The position numbers were made by a program, and so were the translations under genes. From NCBI RefSeq assembly GCF_041146795.1, contig NC_135177.1:23782560-23846559 (forward strand): DNA of 64,000 nucleotides. Direction: 5' to 3'. This document shows, piece by piece, positions 37,079-50,000 of this stretch (position 1 is its first letter; each line of letters starts with the position of its first letter). Origin of the DNA: Maylandia zebra. Lineage: Eukaryota; Chordata; Actinopteri; Cichliformes; Cichlidae. A model generated the notes under the pieces. That model made no database searches. It had not been told where the DNA came from and was given only the letters and a program-made list of their open reading frames with translations.

Positions 37079-37981
37079 GTCATTCATAATTAAACTTCTC
37101 AGATTGAGCCGTAGATCTCCCATCTCCCTTTTGAGTTGATTTGTATTCAAGGTTGTTGCTTTGCCTTGAGCTGTGTAAATATATGTGTGTGTGTGTATGG
37201 AGGTTTGGGGGAGGAAGGAGGAGGTCACTTGCGTGACTGTGCGAGGGTCAACTCCTGGGGGCCAATCCAATTGTTAAATTCATTCATTTCTTTGTGATTG
37301 CATCTCAGTTCTAATACGGCTCGTAGTTACACCCTTCCTACTGAAACACTACATTGATGCATCTATTAGACTCCGTTTGAAATGGACATCACCTGTTCAA
37401 CCACAACAGGCTGAATGCTAAACATTTATTTGTTACTTTTGGCAAAAAAAAACAAACAAACAAAACAAAACTGAGTTGACTCTTGTGACCAGCTATTGTC
37501 AGGATGGAGTCTAATAGCTACTAACCAACATCTGGCAGGAATACATTACCACCCTCACCTGGCCTCCAGTGTCAGAGCATAATTGTACATGATGTTTGAA
37601 TAATTAGGGCCTCGTGTGTGTTAGGAACTTGTGAAGCATGATGGCAGCTGCTAATAGGAGAGCATCCAATTGTGTTTGAATGTGCGTGTGTGTGTGCATG
37701 AGCAAGTCAAGCATTTGCATGAGTTTTTTTTCCCTTTATAGTCCCTGGATGAGAAGTGCTTCTGAGATGGAGATATGGTTATTTGACCCGGGGCATCAAG
37801 CTGAGAGAAGTAGAAAGACAGACCAAGAAAGGGGGATAGAGCGAGAGAGGTTGTGTGTGTGTCTTTGTGTGTGTGTGTGTTTTCTTTTTTAACCCCTTCC
37901 ACACACCCCATCTCTACTTTTGCTTTAGGGTCTGTGGATATTCTTTAATGTGTTTTCTCTCTTCCTGCGCTTTCTTTCTTC

Positions 37982-38076
<95 letters not shown>

Positions 38077-41000
38077 TCCCATTTTTACAATGTACTGACA
38101 AGCATCTTCATCTCTGCCTGTTTTTCCTCCCTCTTTTAATTTTTTCTCCCTTTGCCCTTCACAGCCACAGAGCCACTGGGTCTTTGCCTCATTTTTTTTC
38201 TTTTTATCCCCCAAGTCAGTCTCCACTCTGGCCCTTATTTTTCTTCAGTGTCAAACCAGCAGAGACTTCCAGTCTCGCTGCAGACTTTATTTTTTATTTT
38301 TTTCCACCCTCCTGTTATTTTCACTCCCCGCTCTTCGTTTTTGTGTATAAATATGCGCATGTGCCTTTCTCTGCTTGCGTGTATCTGTGTCTGTGTGTCC
38401 ACGGTTGTGTCCGAGGCCCTGCCCCTCCCTGTCCTCTGTCACTGCAGAGGTTGCGTGGCTCTCTGGCATTTCGGTTCAAATTAAATCACAAAGATGAGTC
38501 GTCCCTATAACGATTCATCCGCCCCCTACTCCCCAATCTGGCCCGTTTTTTTTCCTCCTCTTTTTCTTTCTTCCTTTATAAGAGAGGAAGAAAACAAGAT
38601 GTGGAAAAATAGGGAAGGGGGCAGGAGACAAAGGGGGAGTGAGGTGGGGGTGTAGGGTCAGAAAACAAATGAAAGCTGTGTTTTTTTCACAAAGGTACAG
38701 AAGCGAGCTGCACGCGATGCCACACACGAACAACGGCGGCTTCTCTTTCCACCTAAAAGTCCCTGCCTGGCCACATACTCAGCATAGCTTTTACCGCACC
38801 CACCGCCGCGTGTCACAAAAAATGCTCATAAACTCTTTCTGTTTGCTATTTTTCCCACATTTCTCCCTCTACCATCCGCATCCCTGCATCCCACCATGAG
38901 CTCGGTGTGATCCAACTCTTTCGTCCGTTTTCCCTCATACACTGGTCTGACAGAGTGAACCAAAGCCTGAGAGAGAGAAAACTGCCCTTTCACTCCATTA
39001 GACTGACAGCGACTCCGGCTCTTTCTATCTCCTCACTGATCTTATCATTATTTCAGCTGGACCAAATATGAATGCATTCTCTCATGGTGCGATGCTCAGT
39101 AGATTTCTGTTCACACTGGCTGTCAGAGCCACACAGAGAAAGAGACATGAGCATGCAGAGATACACTAACATGCACAAACAGTGATTCACACACTCTAAA
39201 TACACCCTGATAGGGTGTCAGGACCTTTTGTCCTCTTGCCATTGTCATAGGGAGAATAATGATGATGAGGCCTAATACATAATTCCTCTGTGTTACAACA
39301 GAAAAGACCCTGCTTGTCACTCAGGGCTACACAGGCTTAAAGCAGATCCTTTTCATCCTTCAACGCAACGCACTGTATAATTGGTGAAACTAAACCCTGC
39401 GGCTACATTAACATTTTGTCTCATCTTACAAAGTCTCATCCAGAACCTTGTCTCCGGGCTGCTCCATTTTCTCCATGTGCGACTCTCTTCTACTCACATC
39501 CATTTGCGCATCTACCGTGGATTCATCTTCCCGAAAAATGCAACAAAATCTGCTGATTTTATTGCACAACAGCTGCCCTAAGTCAGGCACACAAGTGTCT
39601 GCCACCTGTCACATGTGAACAATGGCGCACATGCAAATGCCAAAACTAGTGCAAGAGAAAAAAAACAAGCACATGTCACTGTATAATACGCATTAATTGT
39701 TATTATAATACAGCATTATACTACTGTAACATATTAAAATTGCAAAGTGCCAGCATCGCCCGTGAACTTCTTTCTTTCTTTCCTTTAGATATGTCAAGGC
39801 ATGAAAAAAAAGTTTATCTCTTTCAGATGTGTCTCTGATAATTCGGCCTCCACCTCGGAGCAACAGCTGCAAATAGAATTTATTTTTCATCTGAGCGTCG
39901 AAGAAATTCTAGCATCAATATGTCTTTTCACAGGCGTCCTTGTTGCTCTGTATTTCGTACTTTGTACTAAGGAAATGGTCCACTGACATTATCTTCTGTT
40001 GATTAACAAATATAATCAGTGCAGACTTTTTGAAACCATACATTGATTATCCTTTTTTTTAACATGAAGGATGACGGTCATCGCTTCAGTCCAATATCTC
40101 AACAAAGTTTGGGTGAATGAAAGTACAGAAATCCATACTCCCCAAAACTTCACAGCTGAAATGATTGGTTAATGCTGCAGTCACACCAGGGAAAACAGTG
40201 GCTGAAGACCAGAAGTACAACAACTGTGACGATAAAATTATGACCTTAATACATTTGGTTGCTTTGAAGATGGGGACCAAGTCATCTTCAGAGTGACTTT
40301 GGTGTGTCAAGAAGGTGATTAAAAAAGGTCTGCTATCAGTTTGCAACAGAATGGAGTCAAGTTGGCAGTTACATGCAGTTTGTTTGTGATATGACATCGA
40401 TGAACTGTGACTTGTATTGTGTACATACACAAGTCGAATCAGAACCTCACAGATCTGAAACAGAAATTTAGAAATTCCTCCACAAACAGAAACGCAGATG
40501 CTGCAAAACTGCAAAATCACACTTTGCACACTTGCTTTGATATAGGAATATAACCAGAATACAACTGGTGCAGTCTAACCCGGACTGAATGCAACATGTT
40601 GGGAATCTGTCTGCGTTTATAAATTAGGTCAGAATTACTTCCAAACCTTCGCCAATCTGAGAGTGAATGTAATCAGTCCAAGTCCTGACCATGAGTGTTT
40701 GGAGACAGGTTCATTACATGCATTAATTATTATCACATTTGATAAACCTTACTATAATGATCACATATAATGAGCATATATATATGTCTGCATCTATCCT
40801 CAATAGGTGGACCAATCTGATCTTCACATACAATCCCAGTTCTTGTATATATTATGTTTATTTCAGCAACTTTAAGCATGTTTAGTTTTCACTCATGAGG
40901 ACAAGACTATAACATTTAAATTTGTTGCAAGAATCCGTAATGCAATTTTCATCAATAATAACTATGTAGATCCCTTGTTGTCAGGTCACAATCAGGTTCT

Positions 41001-44000
41001 GCAACATTTAAAACCATGTATACAGCACAGTTTCCAAAAATACTTCAGTGTAGAGACATTAAAAATGCAAAACAAAAAAAAAAAAAAAAAAAACCATTAA
41101 AAAGACGGTGCAGTTGAATATGTCAGTTAATGATAGCTTTTCTGTGTAATGTCATCATGCTACCATGCTAGAATAAGTACCAAATAATAGCTAGCTAGTA
41201 TGCCAATGTAAGCATTTAGGTAAAAGTGCTGCTGTGCATCAGTCTTGTTAAATGTCACTTTTAAGCACCACAAACAGGCAAAAATCACCAAAACACTAAA
41301 GTCTCAAAGGCTTCACCACAGTGAGAGCTGAACCGTCCCTGTTAACACAGTTTTGTCTTCACCACCTGAAACATGTTGCTCTAAATGAAAGGCTGGAGCT
41401 GTTTAATTAAATTACTGTTCTTTTAATCATTGATTAAGTAATTAGAGAGCCTACTCTGCAGCACTATAGAGACGACCTAGATCAGTGAGGACAGGGAACA
41501 AAAGCTTTTCCTGTGATATTACAGCAAAAACAAAAAACAAAAGAACAACTGCTCTATCAGACTTATCTCAAGTAGCCTCCATAGAGAACACCCAGTGAAG
41601 GACAAGGCTGATGTCAGCAACAGCAGCAATATGTTCAATATTTACCTTGTAAAATGTAAACCGCCTTCTAAGTCATGAGTAAGATTCATGGCTGTGGAAA
41701 AGTCATAAACATACCGGCGTTTTAACAGTTTATACAGGCCTATTCTGGAGCCCTGTGCTTATAGTTTTATTTCTGTTTTGCTGAGGTCAGTTTACACAAG
41801 CTCATAATATTGTTTCTGTCTTCCAGTGGGATGAGGTCAGCGTCCTGGATGACCGAGGGAAGCTCATACGAACCTTTGAAGTCTGCAATGTCAACCAAAA
41901 TCCCCGTCAGCAGGACAACTGGTTGGCTACTCCTTTCCTGTACCGCCACTCGGCTCCACGGGTGTTCGTCACGTTGCGTTTTTCTGTGCGAGACTGCGCG
42001 AGCCTGCGTTCACCGTCGCCCGCCTGCAGGGAGACACTCACTCTATACTACAAGCAGGCCGACTCCCAGAGGGAGCTGGAGAGGACTTGGGTAGCTGAGG
42101 TAAGGTGACACACTGGATGAGCTGCGATGATGCATTTGATTCTAAAGATGATGTATTATACTGTTGTTAATTTTCTGTCAAATAGTTTTACAGTGGTGGC
42201 TACTCATATTAAACATGGGCAGCTTCAATCATATGGGAGCCAAAAGCTCAGCTTCAGGCTGCTCTGAGTGTTTAGCTTCAGGAAGTTTTTACTAGAAGTT
42301 GGCAGATCGAGCCAAATGTCCCTGGATTGATACTCGCGTGAAAGCATCGGTACTTCGTTTCTTTCCCATGAGTTCAGTATGTAGCACACTGTGTGTTGTG
42401 TTAAATAAATTATTTATTTATACATGCACTATGAAAAAAGTATGAACATTTTTTTGTGTTGACTGTCACATTTATTTATAGCCTATAGCACATTTAAACA
42501 ACAGAAATTCACCCGAGGCGCTTTAGAGATGGGCACATTTTCATCTCAGGTCTTCAAAAAAACTGAGTTTCAAAATACATGAAAACCTCAAAGGTGCATT
42601 TTCTTGTGTTAACTCTTTGAAAATCACAGTGGTCTTTAAAATATTCAGAATTTGCAAATTGATGATGTTTCATTTCATAAATCATGAGACACTCCTCTCC
42701 CCTAAATATCCTGCGTTTATAGCTTAAAAGTGTCCTTACTGGTATTTGTTTTGGCAGTGCTGGTCTTAGTTTAATTGTGAGGGATAGCCAATCAGAAGAA
42801 AGTTGGCTTAAAAGGAGAAGCGCTAAAAACTGATTGTTTCAGACAGAGGATGGACTGATAGGCTGCACTAAGATCCAGGATATAAATATAATTATTTTGA
42901 AATGTGAACAATGCAAAGCTACATTATCAGAGTTCAAGAATAATAATCTGGAGTTGGAAAAGGGCCCTTAAAGTGTTTGTGGTTAGCACCAGAACCTAGC
43001 AAAAGAAAAGTTCTAAAAGAAAAGCTAATCTGATGGCTAAATTCAAAGCATGTGCACCACATGGGCTAAAATGTCCTTAGCAGCACATGTTTGACTTCTA
43101 GCTAGCTGGTAGGACTGCATGTCATGTCACGGCTGTCTCCTGCTGTGTTTCCTGTCTGTCTCTACTGCACGGGGCTCAAAAATGACAAAAAGATGAAGAA
43201 AGGTTTCTCCTCTGATGGGCATGTTTTGAAATTTTGTTGCCTAAGCTTGTGCCACTCGTGCATTAGCCTAAATTCAGGTCACAGGGCTTAACATCCTCAC
43301 AAGCCCAACAATTAATTTGGCAGCAAACACTCACCCAGTTCTGGCAGTATTTCTAGAAACACTCTTCTAACATCTGGATATAAACAAACTCATCTGATCT
43401 TGGAAAAAAAAAGAAACTAGCAGCAACTCAAGTGATGGACTCTAACCTAGACATTTTTAATAAAACTAAGCTTCGATTGAAAATAATCCACCTGTAAGTA
43501 ATGTTAAAAAAAAAAAAGCCAAATTGTAGTGTTAAATAAATTACATATGTAGTATTAAACAGACTAAATATGGCAACTGTAACAACAGTGAGTATTTATT
43601 GAGGCTTTTGTGTTTTATGACTGGTAATTAAAGATTTCAGGTTGGGGTTTGATGGTCACATGAAAAAGAAAGTTTTCATGTGACTCTGTGTAGTCCTGTA
43701 GAAACAGTGCACCCAGAAGACGTAAGAGTTGCAGCAAGGCTGCAAGTCAAATGTATTTGATTAATTGCTCAACAACAAGTGCGAGCAGCTCAATAAAAAC
43801 AGATGTTTTGGCAGTTTACTGCTCTAGAGCATTCAGGTGTGTGCTAAGATAACGTCGCAATCTTCTCAGGAGTGGATGTTCCAGCAAGTTCGAGGTCAGA
43901 CCATGCAATGCTCAGAGAAATGGCAAAAACCCAAGAACTACATCTCTGAATCTACAGGCCTCAGCTAGTTAAAGTTCATGACATTTGATCAAGAAAAAGA

Positions 44001-47000
44001 CAGAATACTGGCTTGTTTAGAAGGATTCCCAGGAGAAAAGGCTCTTGTCTAAGCTCGGCTCAGGTCTGCAAAGTTACATGTGAATAAACCGCAAGACTTC
44101 TGTCTTGTCACATCCTTTGAATAGGGCAGCTGTCAAGCATGGTGGAGGAGGGGTGATGATTTGGGCTTGTTTTATGGCCAAAAGGCCTGGGTACCTTGCG
44201 GCCATTAAGTCGAACATTAATTTCTTTGTATAGCAAATAGTTTGAGAATCAAATGTAAGACAGATGTAGCTTAGCCCAAACTGTGTTATGCAGCAGAACA
44301 GAGATCTCAAGCACAGCAGCAAATCTACAACAGAATGGCTGAAAGTGAAAAGAATCAAAGTGTCGTAATGGCCAAGTCAAAGTCCAGGTCTGAAATGCTG
44401 TGGAGGGACCTGAACAGAGCTGCCTGCAAATCTTAATAAACTGAAGTAATGTTGTAAAGAATAATGGGGCAAAATTCCTCCACAATCATGAGCGAGACAG
44501 TGCTAACCACTGTGCACGGTGGCACAGTGGTTAGCACTGTTTAGGTGTGAATGCGGGAGTGAATGTGAGCACGAATGGTTGTCTGTCTCTGTGTGTTAGC
44601 CCTGCGACAGACTGGTGACCTGTCCAGGGTGTACCCCGCCTCTCGCCCCATGACAGTTGGGATAGGCTCCAGCGCCCCCCGTGGAAGCGAATGGATGGAT
44701 AGATGGATGTTTTTCACTGACTCCATCAGTGTTGTTTATTCTAACTTTATTCTTTTGCATATTTCATCCAGATGAAATATACATTGATACATTAGATAGA
44801 AACTATCAAGACTTTTACGTTACATTCAATAAACATACTGTATCTCTAAATAAGTAAACCACATATAATAGACTAACAATGACAGATTAGGACGATAAAC
44901 AGCCTGTTAAGTCTTCCTAATCACAGATTTCCCACTTGAAACTCTTTCACCACTTTATCTAGTTTTTACTCTAGCACTTAGCAGTTTTATACAAATGTAA
45001 TAGTGGGTTTACAAAGCTTGTTGCAAGGCAGTCACGTCACAGTTTGCGTGCACTAATCCTAACATGCTGGGCTGCAGACTGCACTGAGATATCCTGTTGT
45101 TTGTTTTGGTTTGGTTTTGCTGCTCAGCATCCTCCAAGAACTACACAAACACATCAACTGGAAATATAAAAAGTTGAGTAACTAATCTCTAATTGAGTCT
45201 CATATGGCCACAGTTGATTTGAACAAGTGTTAAATCCTGACTTTTTGTCACCGCTTGCTGCAAGGCCACCTGCAGACGGAGTCATTAAACTCGAGCTGTG
45301 TTGGTGATTGATTGTTATTCCCCTAATGCTCCATCAAAACAATGAATCCTATCATGTCCCATGGTACTGAGCAATTGTATAATCACTGATTGGTGAAGAA
45401 AAAGTGACACCATCCTCAGACTACACTGGTGCGAAGCACAATCTAGTGTCACTGTGGTCTCCATAAATGTCACTTCAGCCCCACTAATTACATCCTTAAC
45501 ACATACAATGAACGTTTTCTACGGAGTGCGGAAAAATCTCTGAACCCCATGTGTTGTCAGTGAAGACTGACACTTCCCATATGATTTATTTATTTATTTA
45601 AGCACTTAGCGTTGTTGGTGTTGTTTAATTTAGTGCTTTTCCTCTGCTGCTTTTCGAGCTACTGAGTCTGTGAATTGCCTGAACTACATCAGGAGACATC
45701 AGTGGGAGGGATTCTCTGTTTGTATAGATGAATGCGTTTCTCCTTGGGGAAGTCAAATGCTTTTAAAAAATGCAAATCAAAGCCTGATGAGGAATCAGAG
45801 GAGGGCTTTAGAAGAGCAGGAAGCAGTGCAGAGATGAAAGTCTTTGCAGGGACTTCAGCACGAATCCCCACTGGGACCTGCACAGATCTTAAGTCAGTGA
45901 TTACACTGCATACTAAACTACTTCATAGTATGCATATGCCTGCGACTAAAAAAGCACGATCTGAGCTTATCTTTAATCTTACCATGTGTTTCCAGACCAT
46001 ATTTATATGTAAACCAGTGCCTCCATAATTTCCCCCTTGTTTACTTGATGTCAGCCACACTCTCTTTAAGCTATTTTGTTTCCTCCTGACCAATAATTAT
46101 CCTTTTTTTCTTGGTCTCCTGTCTAATTTGTGTTTTCTCCAGCCATCGAGCGGGGAGAGGGAGACCAGGGAGGGCTGGGTAAAGATCGACACCATCGCAG
46201 CCGATAAGAGTTTTTCCAAGGTGGAGCCCAGCTCACCTCACCAGTATCAGCCCAACAGATACAGCCGTATCAACATTAAGACACGCAGCTTTGCTCCCCT
46301 CACACGCAAAGGGTAATCATTTCTGTACGACACTTTGTTTCTCACGATTTAAAAGCATCACTAAACCTTATGAATGCTCTCTGACCCCCTTCTTCTTAGA
46401 TTTGTCTTGGCCGTCGTCGACAGCGGAGCTTGCGTTTCCCTCATGGGGGTGTCTATCTTCTACCGCCGCTGTCCAGCCACGAGCCTCTACCTAGCTTCGT
46501 ATCCACCGACTCCCTCGGGTGCCGAGCCAACTGCTTTAGTGCCTGTGACTGGGACGTGTGTCCCTCACAGTAAGGCACAAGGAGACACGCCCCCTCGCAT
46601 GCACTGCAATGCTGAAGGAGAGTGGATGGTGCCCGTCGGTGGATGCGTCTGTGATGAAGGTTATGAGCCGAACCTCAATGGATCTGCCTGTCTGGGTGAG
46701 TCCGGTGGACACTGTTCAGGTTGACGGACACTAAAGAAATCAATGCTTCTTTGATGCAAAGCTTAGACATATGCTTTTATAAATGTCACAGAGCTGTGAG
46801 AGACAGATTTTAAAAAAGGTCAAAATCGCAGATATTCTTTTATTTTTTCATATATTCTCTTAGTTGCTTGAATGGGACAAACATGATCTATTAAAGTAAT
46901 CGTGTGGTGTTTCGGGTAATGCGCTTATTCAAAGCTGGCTGCCTGGCAGGACTCCAGGAGGTCACTGTGGCTGGTGAAGAAAAAATCTTGCTCGAAACAT

Positions 47001-50000
47001 CTGATAAACCCACAAACTGCTGTTGCAATGCTTTGGTTCTAAACGTATAAAACTTAAGCTCCAGGCTTGATTTCCTGCCAGCTCTCTTTTCTTTTTCTTT
47101 CTTTTTTTGTGATATTTGTTGAGATAAGCATCTGGATCAATACTGAATGGAGCTGCTGTCACCCCGATACTCTGCTGTGCTTGATGTAGAGACCAGAAGG
47201 AGATGAGGGCAGACAGGTCAGGTCAGGATAAGATGAGACGAAGAAGGACGAGACAATCCAAGCAATGCATCTGGAGGGATTTAACAACTGCATCAGGACT
47301 TTTAAGGACAAATACAGAGAAACTGTTAAATCAGAGGTGCTATATTGACTGTTTACTCTTCCAGTGACTTTCAGTGGAGAGGCAGAGAGACAAAGGAGAG
47401 GCAGGCCGATAATACTGAGGTCAGCATTTGCAAAACTGGTCAAAAAGTGTTGCACTTTTAAAAGTGGGTGTAAATAGTAGGGGCAAGAAGTGGGGAAAAA
47501 TTTGATAGATGTCCAGACGGACACGAAGGGATGCAGGGAGAGAGCAAGAGGAGGGAGAGAGGGAGAGAGTCATAGAGAGAGAACTGTGACACATTTAGGT
47601 CATAGCGATGTAATGGCCACTCGTCTGTGAACAAGTGACAGAAACCGCAGGGGGAGAGAGAGAGTGGAGGGAAAATAGGGAGACGTGGAAGGAGAATGAA
47701 AGATAGGAGGATGCAAGTTAATGACTTTAAAGAACTGAGCAGGCAAAAAAGTACCGAGGGCGTGACGGCAGGGCTGTGCGACTGTCTTTGTGCGAATGTG
47801 TGAGTACACACAAGCGTATCTCGCCGGGACGCCGATGCTCACCCCGTCCACATACGTCTGAGGATTACAGTCAAAAAACTGTATTCTCACAGGAATTTCA
47901 ACGGCTGTAATTCCTCAAGTCTAACTAATGGCAGCGCAATTAATCCTCCAGTCCTGCCAAGTCAGCTGTGAAATGTGTTCATGCTCTTTTTGCTTTACAT
48001 CTGCACCCGACCTGCCACTTGCGTTTGTCTCTGTTTGATTGATAACTACTGACAAATCACTCCTCGAAGCTGCTCGGCTGCCGGAGCGAAGACTTTTCCA
48101 GTGACTGTCTCTGACTGATCAAACACGTTGCGGCTTTCTTTCTTTCCTTTCTTTTTTTAATGATTATGTTTTGTTGGTCACTTCACTGACTAATGATGTG
48201 GATTGGCATTGTTGTCCTCTCTGCCTCCCTGGGAACGTCGAGAAAAGAGGCAGATGGTTAACTGCCAATGCAGCCGTCAACGATTATTAACAGTAGCCGA
48301 TCCTTGTTCTCTTTGGAAACTGGAGCATGAACTTCCTTAACTCTAACAACTTGTACATTTTGTTCTTGTTTAAATTAAACATCAAGGCTGTTTAATAGTA
48401 ACGCAAAGTGAGCAAATTATCAGCTGTGCTGCACTGAATTATTGGTTTGAAGCTGTATGTTTTTTTTATGCTGCTGGCACTTTAAATACAGGGAAAAGCA
48501 CTTTAAGAAGTTGACTGACACTAATTTCCACTGCCTTCAAGTGTCCAGTCTTAACTAATATGCCCATGCATTTCATTAAATGCATTTCATTTTAATTTTC
48601 ACAAAAATTTGCATTACACTTGCTATTTAAACTCCTACAATGTAAATGAATGCTGTTGGAAATCCACCTGACAACCACACACTCAGGCTTGTCACCTCAA
48701 GCAAGACATCGTTTTTAGGGGCACGTAGGAGATTATCAGATCCCACCTCTCAGTCTCATGGGAAAATTACGATCGGTGTTAAATGATTGCCTTTAACTAC
48801 ATGCAGCACTAATAGCTTTTTATTTTTAGATCCAAGGCAAGATCATGCATTCCTTTATTTGCAAAACCAGATTAATATGGCAAGGACGTACGTTTCTTAA
48901 GTGTGGTCCATATGCATTTGCACTGCATGGCTTCATGGATGTTCATTTTTTGAAAGATTTGATAACACTATTAAATGGATTGCTAAAAAATTTGCACACA
49001 CCTGACTAAATAGTGGGTATTTTTTTTCAAATGAGAGGACAAAAGAAAACGAAAGAATAGTTTTTAAAACTCCTTTAAAAGTTTTTTTTCGTATAGATAT
49101 AGTTTTGTACAGTGCCACTAGTCACTCATATGAGGTGCAATCAAAAAGGTTAGAGGCTGGGCCTGTAGGCAGAAACTATAAAAAAAAATATGCCTCCTAT
49201 CTGCTTCAAGGTTGTAATCTTGTGCAGCAAAATATGTTTTGATTGGAAGACCTGTTCTGGCCACTTACAGGTGTGCAATCGCTGCACACACTGGATCTTG
49301 ATCACTGTGTCAAAAAAAGCACTTCAAGTCAAATTTCATTGTGGAAAAAGGGGAAGAGCTTGTAGGGAGCCACAGCCTTTGAATAGGGCAGATGATGAGT
49401 ACTGGTCTTGGTTGATTTCAGTCCTGATGTGCTTTCTTTGCGCTGCAGACTGCAGCTTTTTCTAAAAGTCTCTGTTTATAACTGCATCTCTCATTCCTGG
49501 TGATGATCCTTTAAAAGAAGGTCAGGTCAGTTTGACTGTGAAGTTGATGGTGCAGCTTGAGATCTGTGGCAGAGTCACAGATGCATATGTTTAAGTGGTC
49601 AGAAGGAGACTTTGAAGGAGATGGCAACCATAACTTTTAGTCGCATATGGTTTTCTCTTTGTTATAGAGCCAGTTACATACATTTTTAATCACATCTCTT
49701 AGTGAGAAACTGACTGAAAAAGTAGGTTTATTTGTTATTAATAAGAGCTGCATCTTGTGATGTTCTCCCAAAGTCAGATCTATTGTGAAACCATTTGTCA
49801 TTGCCATGGGTTTAAAATAAATCCCTGGTGAGAGACACTCACCACAGGCATCATAGTTCAGTCGGTTTACTGCGGGCATGATGCTTGATTATTCTGTTTT
49901 TTCAGGCTCACCAAAACAACACTCCGACATTTGGACCGATGATAAATTGAGAATCCAACTGAAAAATCAGACACTTAAAAAAACACAGCCGGCCCTTTGG

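Larger units (their letters stand above)
35711..41826. other. ephb6 intron 2 (6.1 kb)
   Basis: Contains a (TG)n run, a (TTTC)n run and an A-run (about 41070-41092). No exon or RNA gene is recognised. The frames over microsatellites and pyrimidine-rich DNA are artefacts. Confidence 0.5.
42100..46142. other. ephb6 intron 3 (4.0 kb)
   Basis: Holds a Tc1 relic (about 43800-44495) and a SINE piece (44516-44709). Nothing is recognised in 42100-43790 or 44720-46140. Confidence 0.5.

Noticed and set aside
37855..38510. Long Phe/Leu/Ser and Lys/Glu open frames
   Set aside because: Produced by the (TTTC)n microsatellite and pyrimidine-rich flanks; no stop-free frame is expected to be meaningful there.
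49126..49600. Possible mariner-like relic (GAGGTGCAATCAAAAAGGTT and following)
   Set aside because: The phrasing is reminiscent of a fish mariner sequence, but no transposase motif could be read in either strand.
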